Origin: Nocardioides immobilis
GTDB taxonomy: Bacteria; Actinomycetota; Actinomycetes; Propionibacteriales; Nocardioidaceae
Direction of reading: 5' to 3'
Assembly: GCF_003515065.1 (NCBI RefSeq)
Contig: NZ_QXGH01000030.1
Span: 50,041-114,040 of the forward strand
Length of the DNA stretch: 64,000 bases
Shown piece by piece: positions 1-7,224 of the stretch. The first letter of the stretch is position 1. Each line of letters starts with the position of its first letter. Under the pieces are notes generated by a model that searched no databases, was not told the origin of the DNA, and was given only the letters and a program-made list of their open reading frames with translations. A program made the translations under genes and the position numbers.

Positions 1-1368
1 CCCGAGGGGCAGGTCGCTCTCGCCGGTCACCGGCGCCTCGACGCCGATCTCGGAGAGGACGACGACGCCCTTGCGCGGGTCGTCCTCGTGGACGCTGGTG
101 ATCACGCCGGCGAACTCCTCGCACAGCCGATGGGCGAGCAGGCCCGACTCGATCACGTCGAGCACGGCCCGCTGGTAGGAGCCGGCCCGCCGCCCGGACT
201 CCTCCAGGGTCTTCGGCAGGTCGGGCAACGCGGTCAACACCCAGTCGGGCACCGGCTTGCCGGCGCACAGCGCGAGGCAGACCTCGCCGGCGTAGCGGTC
301 GCCGAGGCGGCGCAGGGGTGCGGTGACATGGGCGTACGGCGCGGCGATCGCGGAGTGCTCGTGCTTCGCCGGCACCTCGCCGTCGAACGCGGCGTAGCCG
401 CTGCCGCGCAGCAGCCGGGTGCAGGCGACGACCATCGCCTGGTGCGCCGCCCTGCTGGTGTCGAGGGACCGGATGAACGCGTCGTAGGCCGTGCCCTCGG
501 GCCACTCGATCCCGAGCCCCTTCGCCACGCGGTGCAGGCGCTCGACGTCCCGCGGGTCAGGCGGGGGCAGCGTACGCAAGAGCCCGATCTTGCCGTCGAT
601 CATCAGCTTCGCGGCGGACATCCCGGTGAGCAGCGAGATCTGGGCGTTCCAGAGCTCGACGGGCAGCTGGCGGCGGAACTCCAGCCGGAACTCCCCCTCG
701 TCGGTGACGTCGATCTCCTGCTCGGGCAGCGGGAGAGAGACGCCGCCACGGGCCTGCTCCTGCTGCTCGCGGAGCATGCCGACCTCACGCAACAGCTGCA
801 GTACGTCGCCGGCGGTCCCGTCGTCGAGCGCAGCCTGCGCGGCGTCGTACGACGTCCGCTCACGGGACCGCACCAGCGCGCGCTCGACCTGGACGTCGGT
901 CGGAGCGCCGGCCTCGTCGAGCGTGATCGACCACAGCAGCGCGGGTCGGGTCTGGTCCGGCAGGAGGGAGGCGGCGCCCTCGGACAGGGCGGGCGGGTGG
1001 AGCGGGATCCGGCTGCCGGCGCCGTACAACGTCTCGCCGCGGGCGTGGGACTCGACGTCCACGGGGTCGCCGGGACGGACGAAGGCAGCGACGTCGGCGA
1101 TCGCGTAGTGGACGACGAAGCCCGTGCCGTCCCGCTCGATGTGGACGGCCTGGTCGAGGTCCATCGATCCCTCGGGGTCGATGGTGAGGAACGCGACGTC
1201 GGTGCGGTCGAGGTCGGGAAGGGTCGGCTCGGCAGCGGCCTTCTCGGCCGCCTGCTGCACCTCGGCGGGGAACTCGCCGGGCAGGTCGAGCTCCTGCTCG
1301 ACCTCCTTGAGCGCCGCCCGCAAGGCGTCGGAGCTCTCCTTGACCCGGACCACCAGATTGCTCGGCAT
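1..1368 (-). CDS. RNB-domain 3'-5' exoribonuclease (3' end outside window)
   Basis: Hydrolytic 3'-5' exoribonuclease of the RNase II/RNB family, probably acting in RNA turnover. The reading frame runs without a stop from an ATG at 1368 to the window edge (456 codons), so the C-terminus is missing. The RNB catalytic signature is clear near residues 65-75 (TIDPEGSMDLDQAVHI), with the acidic residues expected to bind Mg2+. It continues through IPLHPPALSEGAASLLP and later HVTAPLRRLGDRY, both typical of the RNB core. There is no N-terminal cold-shock domain of the classical RNase II type; the RNB domain starts almost at once, as in the shorter actinobacterial homologues. It is divergent from yaaA. 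Family assignment is firm; the specific substrate is unknown. Confidence 0.93.
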   Translation of the reverse strand, partial: MPSNLVVRVKESSDALRAALKEVEQELDLPGEFPAEVQQAAEKAAAEPTLPDLDRTDVAFLTIDPEGSMDLDQAVHIERDGTGFVVHYAIADVAAFVRPGDPVDVESHARGETLYGAGSRIPLHPPALSEGAASLLPDQTRPALLWSITLDEAGAPTDVQVERALVRSRERTSYDAAQAALDDGTAGDVLQLLREVGMLREQQEQARGGVSLPLPEQEIDVTDEGEFRLEFRRQLPVELWNAQISLLTGMSAAKLMIDGKIGLLRTLPPPDPRDVERLHRVAKGLGIEWPEGTAYDAFIRSLDTSRAAHQAMVVACTRLLRGSGYAAFDGEVPAKHEHSAIAAPYAHVTAPLRRLGDRYAGEVCLALCAGKPVPDWVLTALPDLPKTLEESGRRAGSYQRAVLDVIESGLLAHRLCEEFAGVITSVHEDDPRKGVVVLSEIGVEAPVTGESDLPLG

Positions 1369-1446
1369 GCGACGACCCTAACCGGGTCAGGAGGGGCCGC
1401 AGCCGGGCGGCGCGCGGACGTCCTGCGTTCACGGAGAGGTCACTCT

Positions 1447-1475
1447 CTGGACTGCTGCCGTCCGCGCACTACGCT
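1447..1475 (+). promoter_or_regulatory. Candidate promoter of yaaA (leaderless)
   Basis: A CTGGAC hexamer (1447-1452) and TACGCT (1470-1475) are separated by 17 bp. Only eight bases lie between the -10 and the ATG at 1484, so the predicted transcript would begin at or next to the start codon, which is common in actinobacteria. No Shine-Dalgarno sequence is visible. Confidence 0.4.
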
Positions 1476-1483
1476 GGGCGCTG

Positions 1484-2263
1484 ATGTTGATCCTGCTGCC
1501 GCCGAGCGAGGGCAAGGCGGCCCCTGGGCGGGGCAGGCCCCTCGAGCTCAAGTCCCTGTCGCTGCCGTCATTGACCCCCGCCAGGGAGCGGGTCCTCGAC
1601 GCCTTGGTCGCGATGTGTCGCGACCAACCGGACTACGCGGCCACGGTGCTCGGGCTCTCGCGCACCCAGTTCGACCTGGTCACGCGCAACGCGACGCTGG
1701 CCGACGCGCCGACCGCCCGGGCGGACCGGGTCTACGACGGGGTTCTCTACGAGGCCCTCGGACTCGACACGCTCTCCACGACGGCGAAGCGACGAGCCGC
1801 GTCCCGGCTGGCCATCACCTCCAGCCTGTTCGGGCTGGTCCGGGTGGGCGACCGGATCCCGGCCTACCGCCTCTCCGGCGATGCCTGCATGCCCGGCCTC
1901 GGACCGGTCGCGGGCTGGTGGCGCGAGTCGCTCGGCCCGGCTGTCGTCGACGCGCTCGGCAAGGGGCTGCTGGTGGACCTCCGGTCCAGCATGTACGCGG
2001 GCTTCTGGCGCCCGCCCGCCGAGCTCGCACCCCGGGTCGCGACCGTGCGGGTGCTGCACGAGGTCGCCGGCCGGCGGCAGGTGGTGAGCCACTTCAACAA
2101 GGCCACCAAGGGCCGCCTCGTGCGCGCCCTGCTCGAGGACGGCGGGGACCCGCGGACGCCGGCCGGTCTCGCTGAGCTGCTGTCCGACCTGGGCTGGACG
2201 GTCGAGATGGAGGAGCCCACCAAGAAGGGCACCCAGCTCGACGTGGTGGTCAGCGAGGTCTGA
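1484..2263 (+). CDS. yaaA: Peroxide stress protein YaaA (UPF0246/DUF328)
   Basis: The 259-residue product has the family's N-terminal signature LLPPSEGK (residues 4-11) and the late conserved block HFNKATKGRLVRALL (about residues 204-218). In E. coli YaaA lowers free intracellular iron during hydrogen peroxide stress and binds DNA; the same role is inferred here from family membership. Length is normal for the family. It is a single-gene unit, divergent from the RNB exonuclease and convergent with the RNase H gene, with only 18 bp to the latter. The ATG at 1484 is supported by the promoter-like sequence directly upstream. Confidence 0.92.
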   Translation: MLILLPPSEGKAAPGRGRPLELKSLSLPSLTPARERVLDALVAMCRDQPDYAATVLGLSRTQFDLVTRNATLADAPTARADRVYDGVLYEALGLDTLSTTAKRRAASRLAITSSLFGLVRVGDRIPAYRLSGDACMPGLGPVAGWWRESLGPAVVDALGKGLLVDLRSSMYAGFWRPPAELAPRVATVRVLHEVAGRRQVVSHFNKATKGRLVRALLEDGGDPRTPAGLAELLSDLGWTVEMEEPTKKGTQLDVVVSEV

Positions 2264-2281
2264 CGGCGACGACGCGGCTGC

Positions 2282-3499
2282 TCACCAGCGGCCGGTCTCG
2301 AGCATGGACCGGACGCCCGCCGGCAGCGCGTTGTAGAGCCGCAGTGATCCGTGGCGGCCGGCGCCCTCGGCGGCCGAGTGGTCGGGGTAGTACGAGATGA
2401 CGCTGACCGACGCCGGGCTCAGCTCCATCCGGAACACCGCGTCCAGGGGCGCCTTCAGCGCGTGCGCGACCAGGGTCTTGATCGGCGTCACGTGGCTCAC
2501 GACGACGACGGTGCGACCCTCGTGGTGGTCCAGGATCCGCTCGAGACCGGCCACCACCCGCGTCTCGACGACGCGGAACGACTCGCCTCCCGGTGGCGCG
2601 GAGTCGAGGTCACCGAGCCAGGACTCGAAGCTCTCCTTGTGCTGCTCGGCGACCTCCATGAAGGTCAGCCCGTCCCAGACCCCGAACTCCATCTCGGCGA
2701 AGCCGGGCTCCTCCTCCAGCGGCAGGCCGAGCTCGGCGGCGATGATCTCGGCGGACTCGCGGGTCCGCCGTACCGGGGAGCAGACGACTGCGTCGATGCG
2801 GTCCTTCAGGTCGACCAGCCAGCCCGCCGCCGCGCGGATCTGGTCGCGGCCCTCGTCACTGAGGCCGGGGTTGTCGCCGCCCAGGCCACCGGAGAAGCGC
2901 CGCCCCGAGGTGTGCGGGGTGACGCCGTGGCGCACCAGGATCAGGGTGGTCGGCTCGGCGGGCTGGGGTGGCGCACCGGCCTGGTCGACCCCGGTCACCG
3001 CGGCCGGACTCTCGATCTCCTCGATCAGCGACTCGTCCGTGGGCACCAGGACGGTGACCCCGTGCCGCTTGCCGTCGAGGGCCTCGTTGGCGAGCCGGTC
3101 GGCGTGCTTGTTCTGCTCGCGGGGCATCCACGTGTACGTCGTACCGAAGGGCGCGAGGCGGTTGGCCTCCATCGCCAGCGGCTTCATGTCCGGGTGCTTG
3201 ATCTTCCACCGGCCGCTCATCTGCTCGACGACCAGCTTCGAGTCCATCCGGACCTCGATGTCGGCGCCCGGCGCGTAGAGCTCGGCGAGCTCGAGGCCGG
3301 CGATCAGGCCGGAGTACTCCGCGACGTTGTTGGTCGCGACGCCGATCGTGCGGCCGTCCTCGGCGATGACCTCACCGGTCTCAGCGTCCTTGAGCACGGC
3401 GCCGTACGCCGCCGGGCCGGGGTTGCCCCGCGAGCCTCCGTCGGCCTCGACGATCACCGACCGGGGACCGGTGCGGTCGCCGGTCGAGCCACCGGTCAC
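2282..3499 (-). CDS. Bifunctional RNase H / histidine phosphatase (Rv2228c-like)
   Basis: Two enzymes in one 405-residue chain. Residues about 14-150 are a type I RNase H domain with candidate catalytic acids D20, E61 (NNVAEYSGL), D86 (MDSKLV) and D134 (HADRLANEA). Residues about 184-400 are a histidine-phosphatase (phosphoglycerate-mutase fold) domain with the phospho-acceptor LVRHG at 188-192. An acidic, Pro-rich linker joins them. In Mycobacterium tuberculosis the orthologue Rv2228c is reported to combine RNase H with alpha-ribazole phosphatase (CobC-type) activity, the last-but-one step of the nucleotide loop in cobalamin synthesis, which fits its position beside the cob operon. It is the last gene of a nif3 / zinc-ribbon / rnhA-cobC unit, one base after the preceding stop, with a GTG start. 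Confidence 0.92.
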   Translation of the reverse strand: MTGGSTGDRTGPRSVIVEADGGSRGNPGPAAYGAVLKDAETGEVIAEDGRTIGVATNNVAEYSGLIAGLELAELYAPGADIEVRMDSKLVVEQMSGRWKIKHPDMKPLAMEANRLAPFGTTYTWMPREQNKHADRLANEALDGKRHGVTVLVPTDESLIEEIESPAAVTGVDQAGAPPQPAEPTTLILVRHGVTPHTSGRRFSGGLGGDNPGLSDEGRDQIRAAAGWLVDLKDRIDAVVCSPVRRTRESAEIIAAELGLPLEEEPGFAEMEFGVWDGLTFMEVAEQHKESFESWLGDLDSAPPGGESFRVVETRVVAGLERILDHHEGRTVVVVSHVTPIKTLVAHALKAPLDAVFRMELSPASVSVISYYPDHSAAEGAGRHGSLRLYNALPAGVRSMLETGRW

Positions 3500-3500
3500 G

Positions 3501-4244
3501 TCAGATTCCGCTCTCGCTGGTCCGGACCAGGATCCGCTGGCACTGCTCGCAGCGGATGACCTCGTCCTCGCCCTTGCGGCCGATGTCCGCGAGCTCGGCG
3601 GGATCGAGGCTCATCATGCAGCCGGTGCACTGACGGGCACGGAGCTCCGCCGCACCGACACCGTTCTTGTTGGTGCGCAGCCGTTCGTAGAGCGCCAGCA
3701 GGTCGGCCGGCAGCACCACGACGATCGGCTCCCGCTCACCCTCGAGCCGCTTCAGCTCGGCGTCGATGTCGGCGTACCTCTCGTCGCGGGTCGCGGTCAG
3801 GGTGGCGATCCGCTCGTCGGTCTCGTCCAGGTCGGCGCGCATGGTGGCCAGCTCGGTCTGCGCGGCCTCGAGGTCCTCCATGACCTCGAGCTCCTCGTCC
3901 TCGAGCGTCGTGATCCGGCGTTCGAGCGACTCGAGCTCGTGCTGCATGCGCTCCAGGTCCTTGGGGTTGGTGATCAGCCCCTGGTCCATCCGGTCGCGGT
4001 CGCGCTTGCGACGCGCCTTGACCTGCTCGACGTCGGCGTCGGCCTTCTCCTGCGCGGCCGTCAGGTCGTCGACGACGATCTGCTGGTCGCGGCTGCGGCC
4101 TAGCACGTCGGAACGCCGGACCGTCAGTGCGGTGATCTCGGCGTCCTCGGGCACGTTCGCCCGCTGGTGCCGCAGCTGGTCGGCGGCGGCGTCGAGCCGC
4201 TGGAGCTCGAGCAGCTTCAGCTGGGCGTCCGGGTCTGCCTTCAT
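3501..4244 (-). CDS. Coiled-coil protein with C4-type zinc ribbon (Rv2229c-like)
   Basis: The 247-residue protein is a long alpha-helical coiled coil (about residues 5-190, rich in E, R, L and A heptads) followed by a C-terminal zinc ribbon with two CxxC pairs, CTGC near 202-205 and CEQC near 232-235. This is the zf-RING_7 family found throughout Actinobacteria between the Nif3-like and RNase H-like genes. No enzymatic activity is evident; a nucleic-acid or protein scaffold role is inferred from the architecture. It lies 13 bp after nif3 and 1 bp before the RNase H gene, so co-transcription is very likely. Confidence 0.9.
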   Translation of the reverse strand: MKADPDAQLKLLELQRLDAAADQLRHQRANVPEDAEITALTVRRSDVLGRSRDQQIVVDDLTAAQEKADADVEQVKARRKRDRDRMDQGLITNPKDLERMQHELESLERRITTLEDEELEVMEDLEAAQTELATMRADLDETDERIATLTATRDERYADIDAELKRLEGEREPIVVVLPADLLALYERLRTNKNGVGAAELRARQCTGCMMSLDPAELADIGRKGEDEVIRCEQCQRILVRTSESGI

Positions 4245-4257
4245 ACAGCGCTGTCCT

Positions 4258-5376
4258 TCATATGCGTAGTGTCCAGGGGTCGGTGCACAGGGTGCTCACC
4301 CGGGTGTCCACGTCGTTGCCGAGCGACTCCGCCAGGCGGGCCGCGACCACCGGGAGCCAGGTCCACTCGGCCGCCCAGTGGGCGACGTCGACGAGCGCCG
4401 GGCCACCCTTCTCGATGAACTCCGCGGCCGGGTGGTGCCGCAGGTCGCTGGTGACGTAGACATCGACGTCCGAGGCCGCGACCCGGTCAAGGAGGAAGTC
4501 GCCGGCGCCACCGCAGACGGCGACCTTCTTGACGGCGCGCTCCGGGTCTCCGGCGACGCGGACGCCGTGCTGGGTGAGCGGCAGTACGGCGGCGACGGTC
4601 TCGGCGAACTCGGCGAGGGTCACGGTCGGCAGCGTGCCCACCCGGCCGATGCCGGTCGTGACCGTCCCGGGATCGGCGAGCTCGACGACGTCGTACGCCG
4701 GCTCCTCGTAGGGATGGGCGGCCAGCATCGCGGCGACCACCTCGCGGCGCAGGTGCCGGCCGAGGACCACCTCGATCCGGACCTCGGCGACGGTCTCGAT
4801 CTCGCCGACCGTGCCGATCATCGGGTTGGCGCCGTCGAGCGGGCGGAACCGGCCCTCGCCGTGGCCGCTGAACGACGCGAAGTCGTAGTCCCCGATCTGG
4901 CCGGCACCCGCCTCGGCGAGCGCGGCCCGGACCGGCGGCGCGCCGTCCTCCGGCACGTAGACGGTGAGCTTGTCGACCGGCTCGCCGACTGCCGGGACCA
5001 GGGGCTCGAGATCGGTGAGGCCGAGCGCTGTGGCGAGCGCCTCCGAGACGCCGCCCGCGGCCTGGTCGGCGTTGGTGTGCGCGGTCAGCAGGGCGCAACC
5101 GGCACCGGCGAGGGTCGCCAGGGTGCGCCCCTTCGGCGTGGTCGCCGCGAACCCGTGCACCGGCTTGAGGAACAGCGGGTGGTGGACGACCAGCAGGTCG
5201 GCCTTCCACTCCGCGGCCTCCGCGGCCACCTCGGGCGACGGGTCGACGGCGAACATCACCTTCTTGACCGACTGCTCCGGGTCGCCGTACACGAGACCGA
5301 CGGCGTCCCAGTCCTCCGCGGTGGCCGGTGGGTACCACCCGTGGATCAGGGACACGACCTCCTTGAGCGCTGGCAT
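4258..5376 (-). CDS. Nif3-like dinuclear metal-centre protein
   Basis: This is a Nif3/YbgI-family protein of 372 residues with the long central insertion (PII-like CutA-type domain) found in Gram-positive members. Metal ligands are visible in LLVVHHPLF (N-terminal) and VDVAHWAAEW (C-terminal). Members form toroidal hexamers with a dinuclear metal site and are often annotated as GTP cyclohydrolase I type 2, although the in vivo substrate is unsettled. I chose the ATG at 5376 over an in-frame TTG nine bases upstream because family members begin MPALKEV or similar. A TAGGTT -10-like hexamer (5389-5384, minus strand) seven bases upstream suggests leaderless transcription. First gene of a three-gene unit. 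Confidence 0.92.
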   Translation of the reverse strand: MPALKEVVSLIHGWYPPATAEDWDAVGLVYGDPEQSVKKVMFAVDPSPEVAAEAAEWKADLLVVHHPLFLKPVHGFAATTPKGRTLATLAGAGCALLTAHTNADQAAGGVSEALATALGLTDLEPLVPAVGEPVDKLTVYVPEDGAPPVRAALAEAGAGQIGDYDFASFSGHGEGRFRPLDGANPMIGTVGEIETVAEVRIEVVLGRHLRREVVAAMLAAHPYEEPAYDVVELADPGTVTTGIGRVGTLPTVTLAEFAETVAAVLPLTQHGVRVAGDPERAVKKVAVCGGAGDFLLDRVAASDVDVYVTSDLRHHPAAEFIEKGGPALVDVAHWAAEWTWLPVVAARLAESLGNDVDTRVSTLCTDPWTLRI

Positions 5377-5429
5377 GTCCGCCAACCTACTGGGGCCGCG
5401 GACGCCCGGTCAGGGTTGGTACAGTCCTA

Positions 5430-5600
5430 GCGCCAGTCGACCTCCATGCATGTGGAGGTCAGGGAACCCGGTGAGAGTCCGGGACTGACGCGCAGCGGTG
5501 TGGGTGACGGGCGGAGCACATAGGTCACTGGGTCGTCTCGACGAGACCTGGGAAGACGCTCCGTTCCGGGTGATCCCGAGTCCGAAGACCTGCTGGCCCT
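5430..5600 (+). promoter_or_regulatory. Cobalamin riboswitch 1, leader of the cobG operon
   Basis: The leader has the landmarks of a cobalamin aptamer in order: a P1 pairing GCCAG near 5431 with CTGGC near 5592, the core AACCCGGTGAGAGTCCGGG (about 5465-5483), the B12-box-like ACTGACGCGCAGCGGT (about 5484-5499), and the 3' core GAGTCCGAAGACCTGC (about 5578-5593). A TACAGT -10-like hexamer sits at 5420-5425. It precedes cobG by about 65 bases that contain GC-rich pairing potential. The class I (RF00174-like) assignment is by eye. The expected effect is repression of the biosynthetic operon when adenosylcobalamin is abundant. Confidence 0.9.
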
Positions 5601-5665
5601 TGCGGTAGCCGCCGCGAGGTCATCCGCGGGCGACGCGCAGAGCCCGAGACCTTGCGAGGATCTCG

Positions 5666-6535
5666 ATGAGTGTCACGGTTTCGGGCACGACCCGGACTCG
5701 TCCTGACCGCTGTCCCGGCGTCCTCCGCCCCTGGCCGGGCGATGACGGCGCGCTGGTGCGGATCCGGGTGCCCGGCGGTCGGCTCCGCGCAGCCTCGCTG
5801 ATGGCGCTGGCCGCCGTCGCCGAGGAGTACGGCGACGCGCGGGTCCACGTGACGGGTCGCGCCAACCTCCAGCTGCGCGGTCTGCCCCTCTCCGACGGCG
5901 TGCTCCCGGAGCGGGTGGTCACTGCGATCGAGGCGACCGGGCTGCTCCCGTCCCGCGCGCACGACCTGGCGCGCAACGTGCTCACCTCACCGCTGACCGG
6001 GCTGGTCGGCGGACGCGCCGACCTCCGGCAGGTCACGGCCGCGCTCGACGCGCTGCTCCTGTCCGAGCCGGCCCTCGCCGCGCTCCCCGGTCGCTTCCTC
6101 TTCACCCTCGACGACGGCCGCGGCGACCTCGCCGACCGGCACCGGGACCTCGGCCTGGTCGCTCTCGACGCCGAGACCGGTCGGCTCCGCATCGGTCAGC
6201 AGTGGGGCCGGGTCGTCCCGCTCACCGACGCGCCGACCGCGCTCGTCGGCTACGCCCTGCTCTTCCTCGACCGTCGCGGCGCCGGACCGGCTGCCGCCTG
6301 GCATGTCGATGAGCTCGAGCGCCCGCTCGTGCACGCCGAGCCCTCGCACGCCGAGCCCTCGCACGCCGAGCTTGTCGACGCGAGCGTTCCGCTCCCCTAC
6401 GGCCCCGTCGCCGACCTGCCGAGCCTGACCCACTTCGCGGTGGGCGAGGACGGCATCGACCCCGCCACGGCCGTCGCCTGGGCGGCCCGGACCCCCGAGG
6501 TGGTGATCACGCCATGGCACGGCGTCCTGGTCTGA
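5666..6535 (+). CDS. cobG: Precorrin-3B synthase CobG, apparently lacking its C-terminal half
   Basis: CobG oxidises precorrin-3A to precorrin-3B in the oxygen-dependent pathway, and the family belongs to the sulfite/nitrite reductase fold. Residues about 15-75 give the ferredoxin-like half (VHVTGRANLQLRGLP), about 95-145 the first reductase half (NVLTSPLTGLVGG), and about 250-289 the second ferredoxin-like segment ending TPWHGVLV. Known homologues continue for roughly 80-170 residues with a CTGxxGCAK-type region that binds the [4Fe-4S] cluster. Here translation stops at residue 289, and the only cysteine is C16. The DNA after the stop encodes CobH, so this is not a simple frameshift. A 15-bp tandem repeat codes for HAEPSHAEPSHAE at about residues 223-235. 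First gene after riboswitch 1. Confidence 0.85.
   Translation: MSVTVSGTTRTRPDRCPGVLRPWPGDDGALVRIRVPGGRLRAASLMALAAVAEEYGDARVHVTGRANLQLRGLPLSDGVLPERVVTAIEATGLLPSRAHDLARNVLTSPLTGLVGGRADLRQVTAALDALLLSEPALAALPGRFLFTLDDGRGDLADRHRDLGLVALDAETGRLRIGQQWGRVVPLTDAPTALVGYALLFLDRRGAGPAAAWHVDELERPLVHAEPSHAEPSHAELVDASVPLPYGPVADLPSLTHFAVGEDGIDPATAVAWAARTPEVVITPWHGVLV
6331..6370 (+). repeat. 15-bp tandem repeat inside cobG
   Basis: The unit GCACGCCGAGCCCTC occurs twice exactly (6331-6345, 6346-6360), followed by a partial third copy (6361-6370). It is in frame and encodes the pentapeptide HAEPS twice plus HAE. It lies between the first reductase half and the second ferredoxin-like segment of CobG, probably in a surface linker. 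Confidence 0.85.
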
Positions 6536-7224
6536 GTCCGACCCCGAGTCCGACCCTGAGTCCGAACCTGGGTCCCCCGCCGCGTCGGTACGAGTACGTC
6601 GCCGACGGGCCGGCCATCTACGTCGACTCGTTCGCGACGATCCGCCGCGAGGCGGACCTGTCCGGGATCCCGGCCGACGCCGAGAAGGTCGCCGTACGGA
6701 TGATCCACGGCAGCGGCCAGACCGACCTCGCCCGCGACCTCGTCGTCCACCCCCGGCTCGGCACCGCGGGGAGGGAAGCGCTCGCGGCCGGTGCCCCGAT
6801 CCTCTGCGACGCGCGGATGGTCGCGATGGGGATCACCGCCGGCCGGCTCCCGGCCGACAACGCGGTGCTCTGCTACCTCACCGACCCGGAGGTGCCCGAC
6901 CTCGCCCGGGAGTGGCGGACCACCCGGACCGCCGCCGCCGTCTCGCTCTGGGAGCCCCACCTCGAGGGCGCCGTCGTCGCGATCGGCAACGCGCCGACCG
7001 CGTTGTTCCACCTGCTCGAGATGCTGATAGCGGGCGCACCTCGACCCGCCGCGATCATCGGCTGCCCGGTCGGCTTCATCGGCGCCCGCGAGTCGAAGGA
7101 CGCACTCGCCGCGCTCGCCGACGAGCACGGCATCGACATCCCGTTCGTCACCGTCCGCGGCCGCCGAGGCGGCTCGGCGATGGCGTCGTCGGCGGTCAAC
7201 GCACTGGCACAGGAGGCCGAATGA
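6514..7224 (+). CDS. cobH: Precorrin-8X methylmutase CobH
   Basis: CobH moves the C-11 methyl group to C-12, converting precorrin-8X into hydrogenobyrinic acid. The 236-residue sequence has the family hallmarks ADLSGI near residue 47, AVRMIHGSGQTDLA with the catalytic histidine at about residues 61-74, GAPILCDARMVAMGIT near 90-105, and the C-terminal GCPVGFIGARESKDAL. Residues 1-24 (PTPSPTLSPNLGPPP) are encoded by a 12-bp tandem array and are not part of the fold. The start used here overlaps the end of cobG by 22 bp. A later start is possible, but no ATG or GTG occurs before the conserved YEYVADGPAIY. It overlaps cobIJ by 4 bp. Confidence 0.95.
   Translation: MARRPGLSPTPSPTLSPNLGPPPRRYEYVADGPAIYVDSFATIRREADLSGIPADAEKVAVRMIHGSGQTDLARDLVVHPRLGTAGREALAAGAPILCDARMVAMGITAGRLPADNAVLCYLTDPEVPDLAREWRTTRTAAAVSLWEPHLEGAVVAIGNAPTALFHLLEMLIAGAPRPAAIIGCPVGFIGARESKDALAALADEHGIDIPFVTVRGRRGGSAMASSAVNALAQEAE
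6533..6568 (+). repeat. 12-bp tandem array across the cobG stop codon
   Basis: Three consecutive near-identical 12-mers, TGAGTCCGACCC, CGAGTCCGACCC and TGAGTCCGAACC, start exactly at the TGA stop of cobG. They form the low-complexity N-terminus of CobH in the other frame. The array marks the point where the C-terminal part of CobG would normally continue. Confidence 0.85.

Noticed and set aside
88..2175. A 695-codon open frame on the plus strand
   Set aside because: It lies opposite the RNB exonuclease and in another frame of yaaA. The translation is Arg/Gly-rich with no domain, as expected from shadow frames in high-GC DNA.
6331..6568. CRISPR-like array from the short repeats in cobG/cobH
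   Set aside because: Units are 12-15 bp, directly adjacent, in frame and without spacers. No cas gene is present anywhere in the window.
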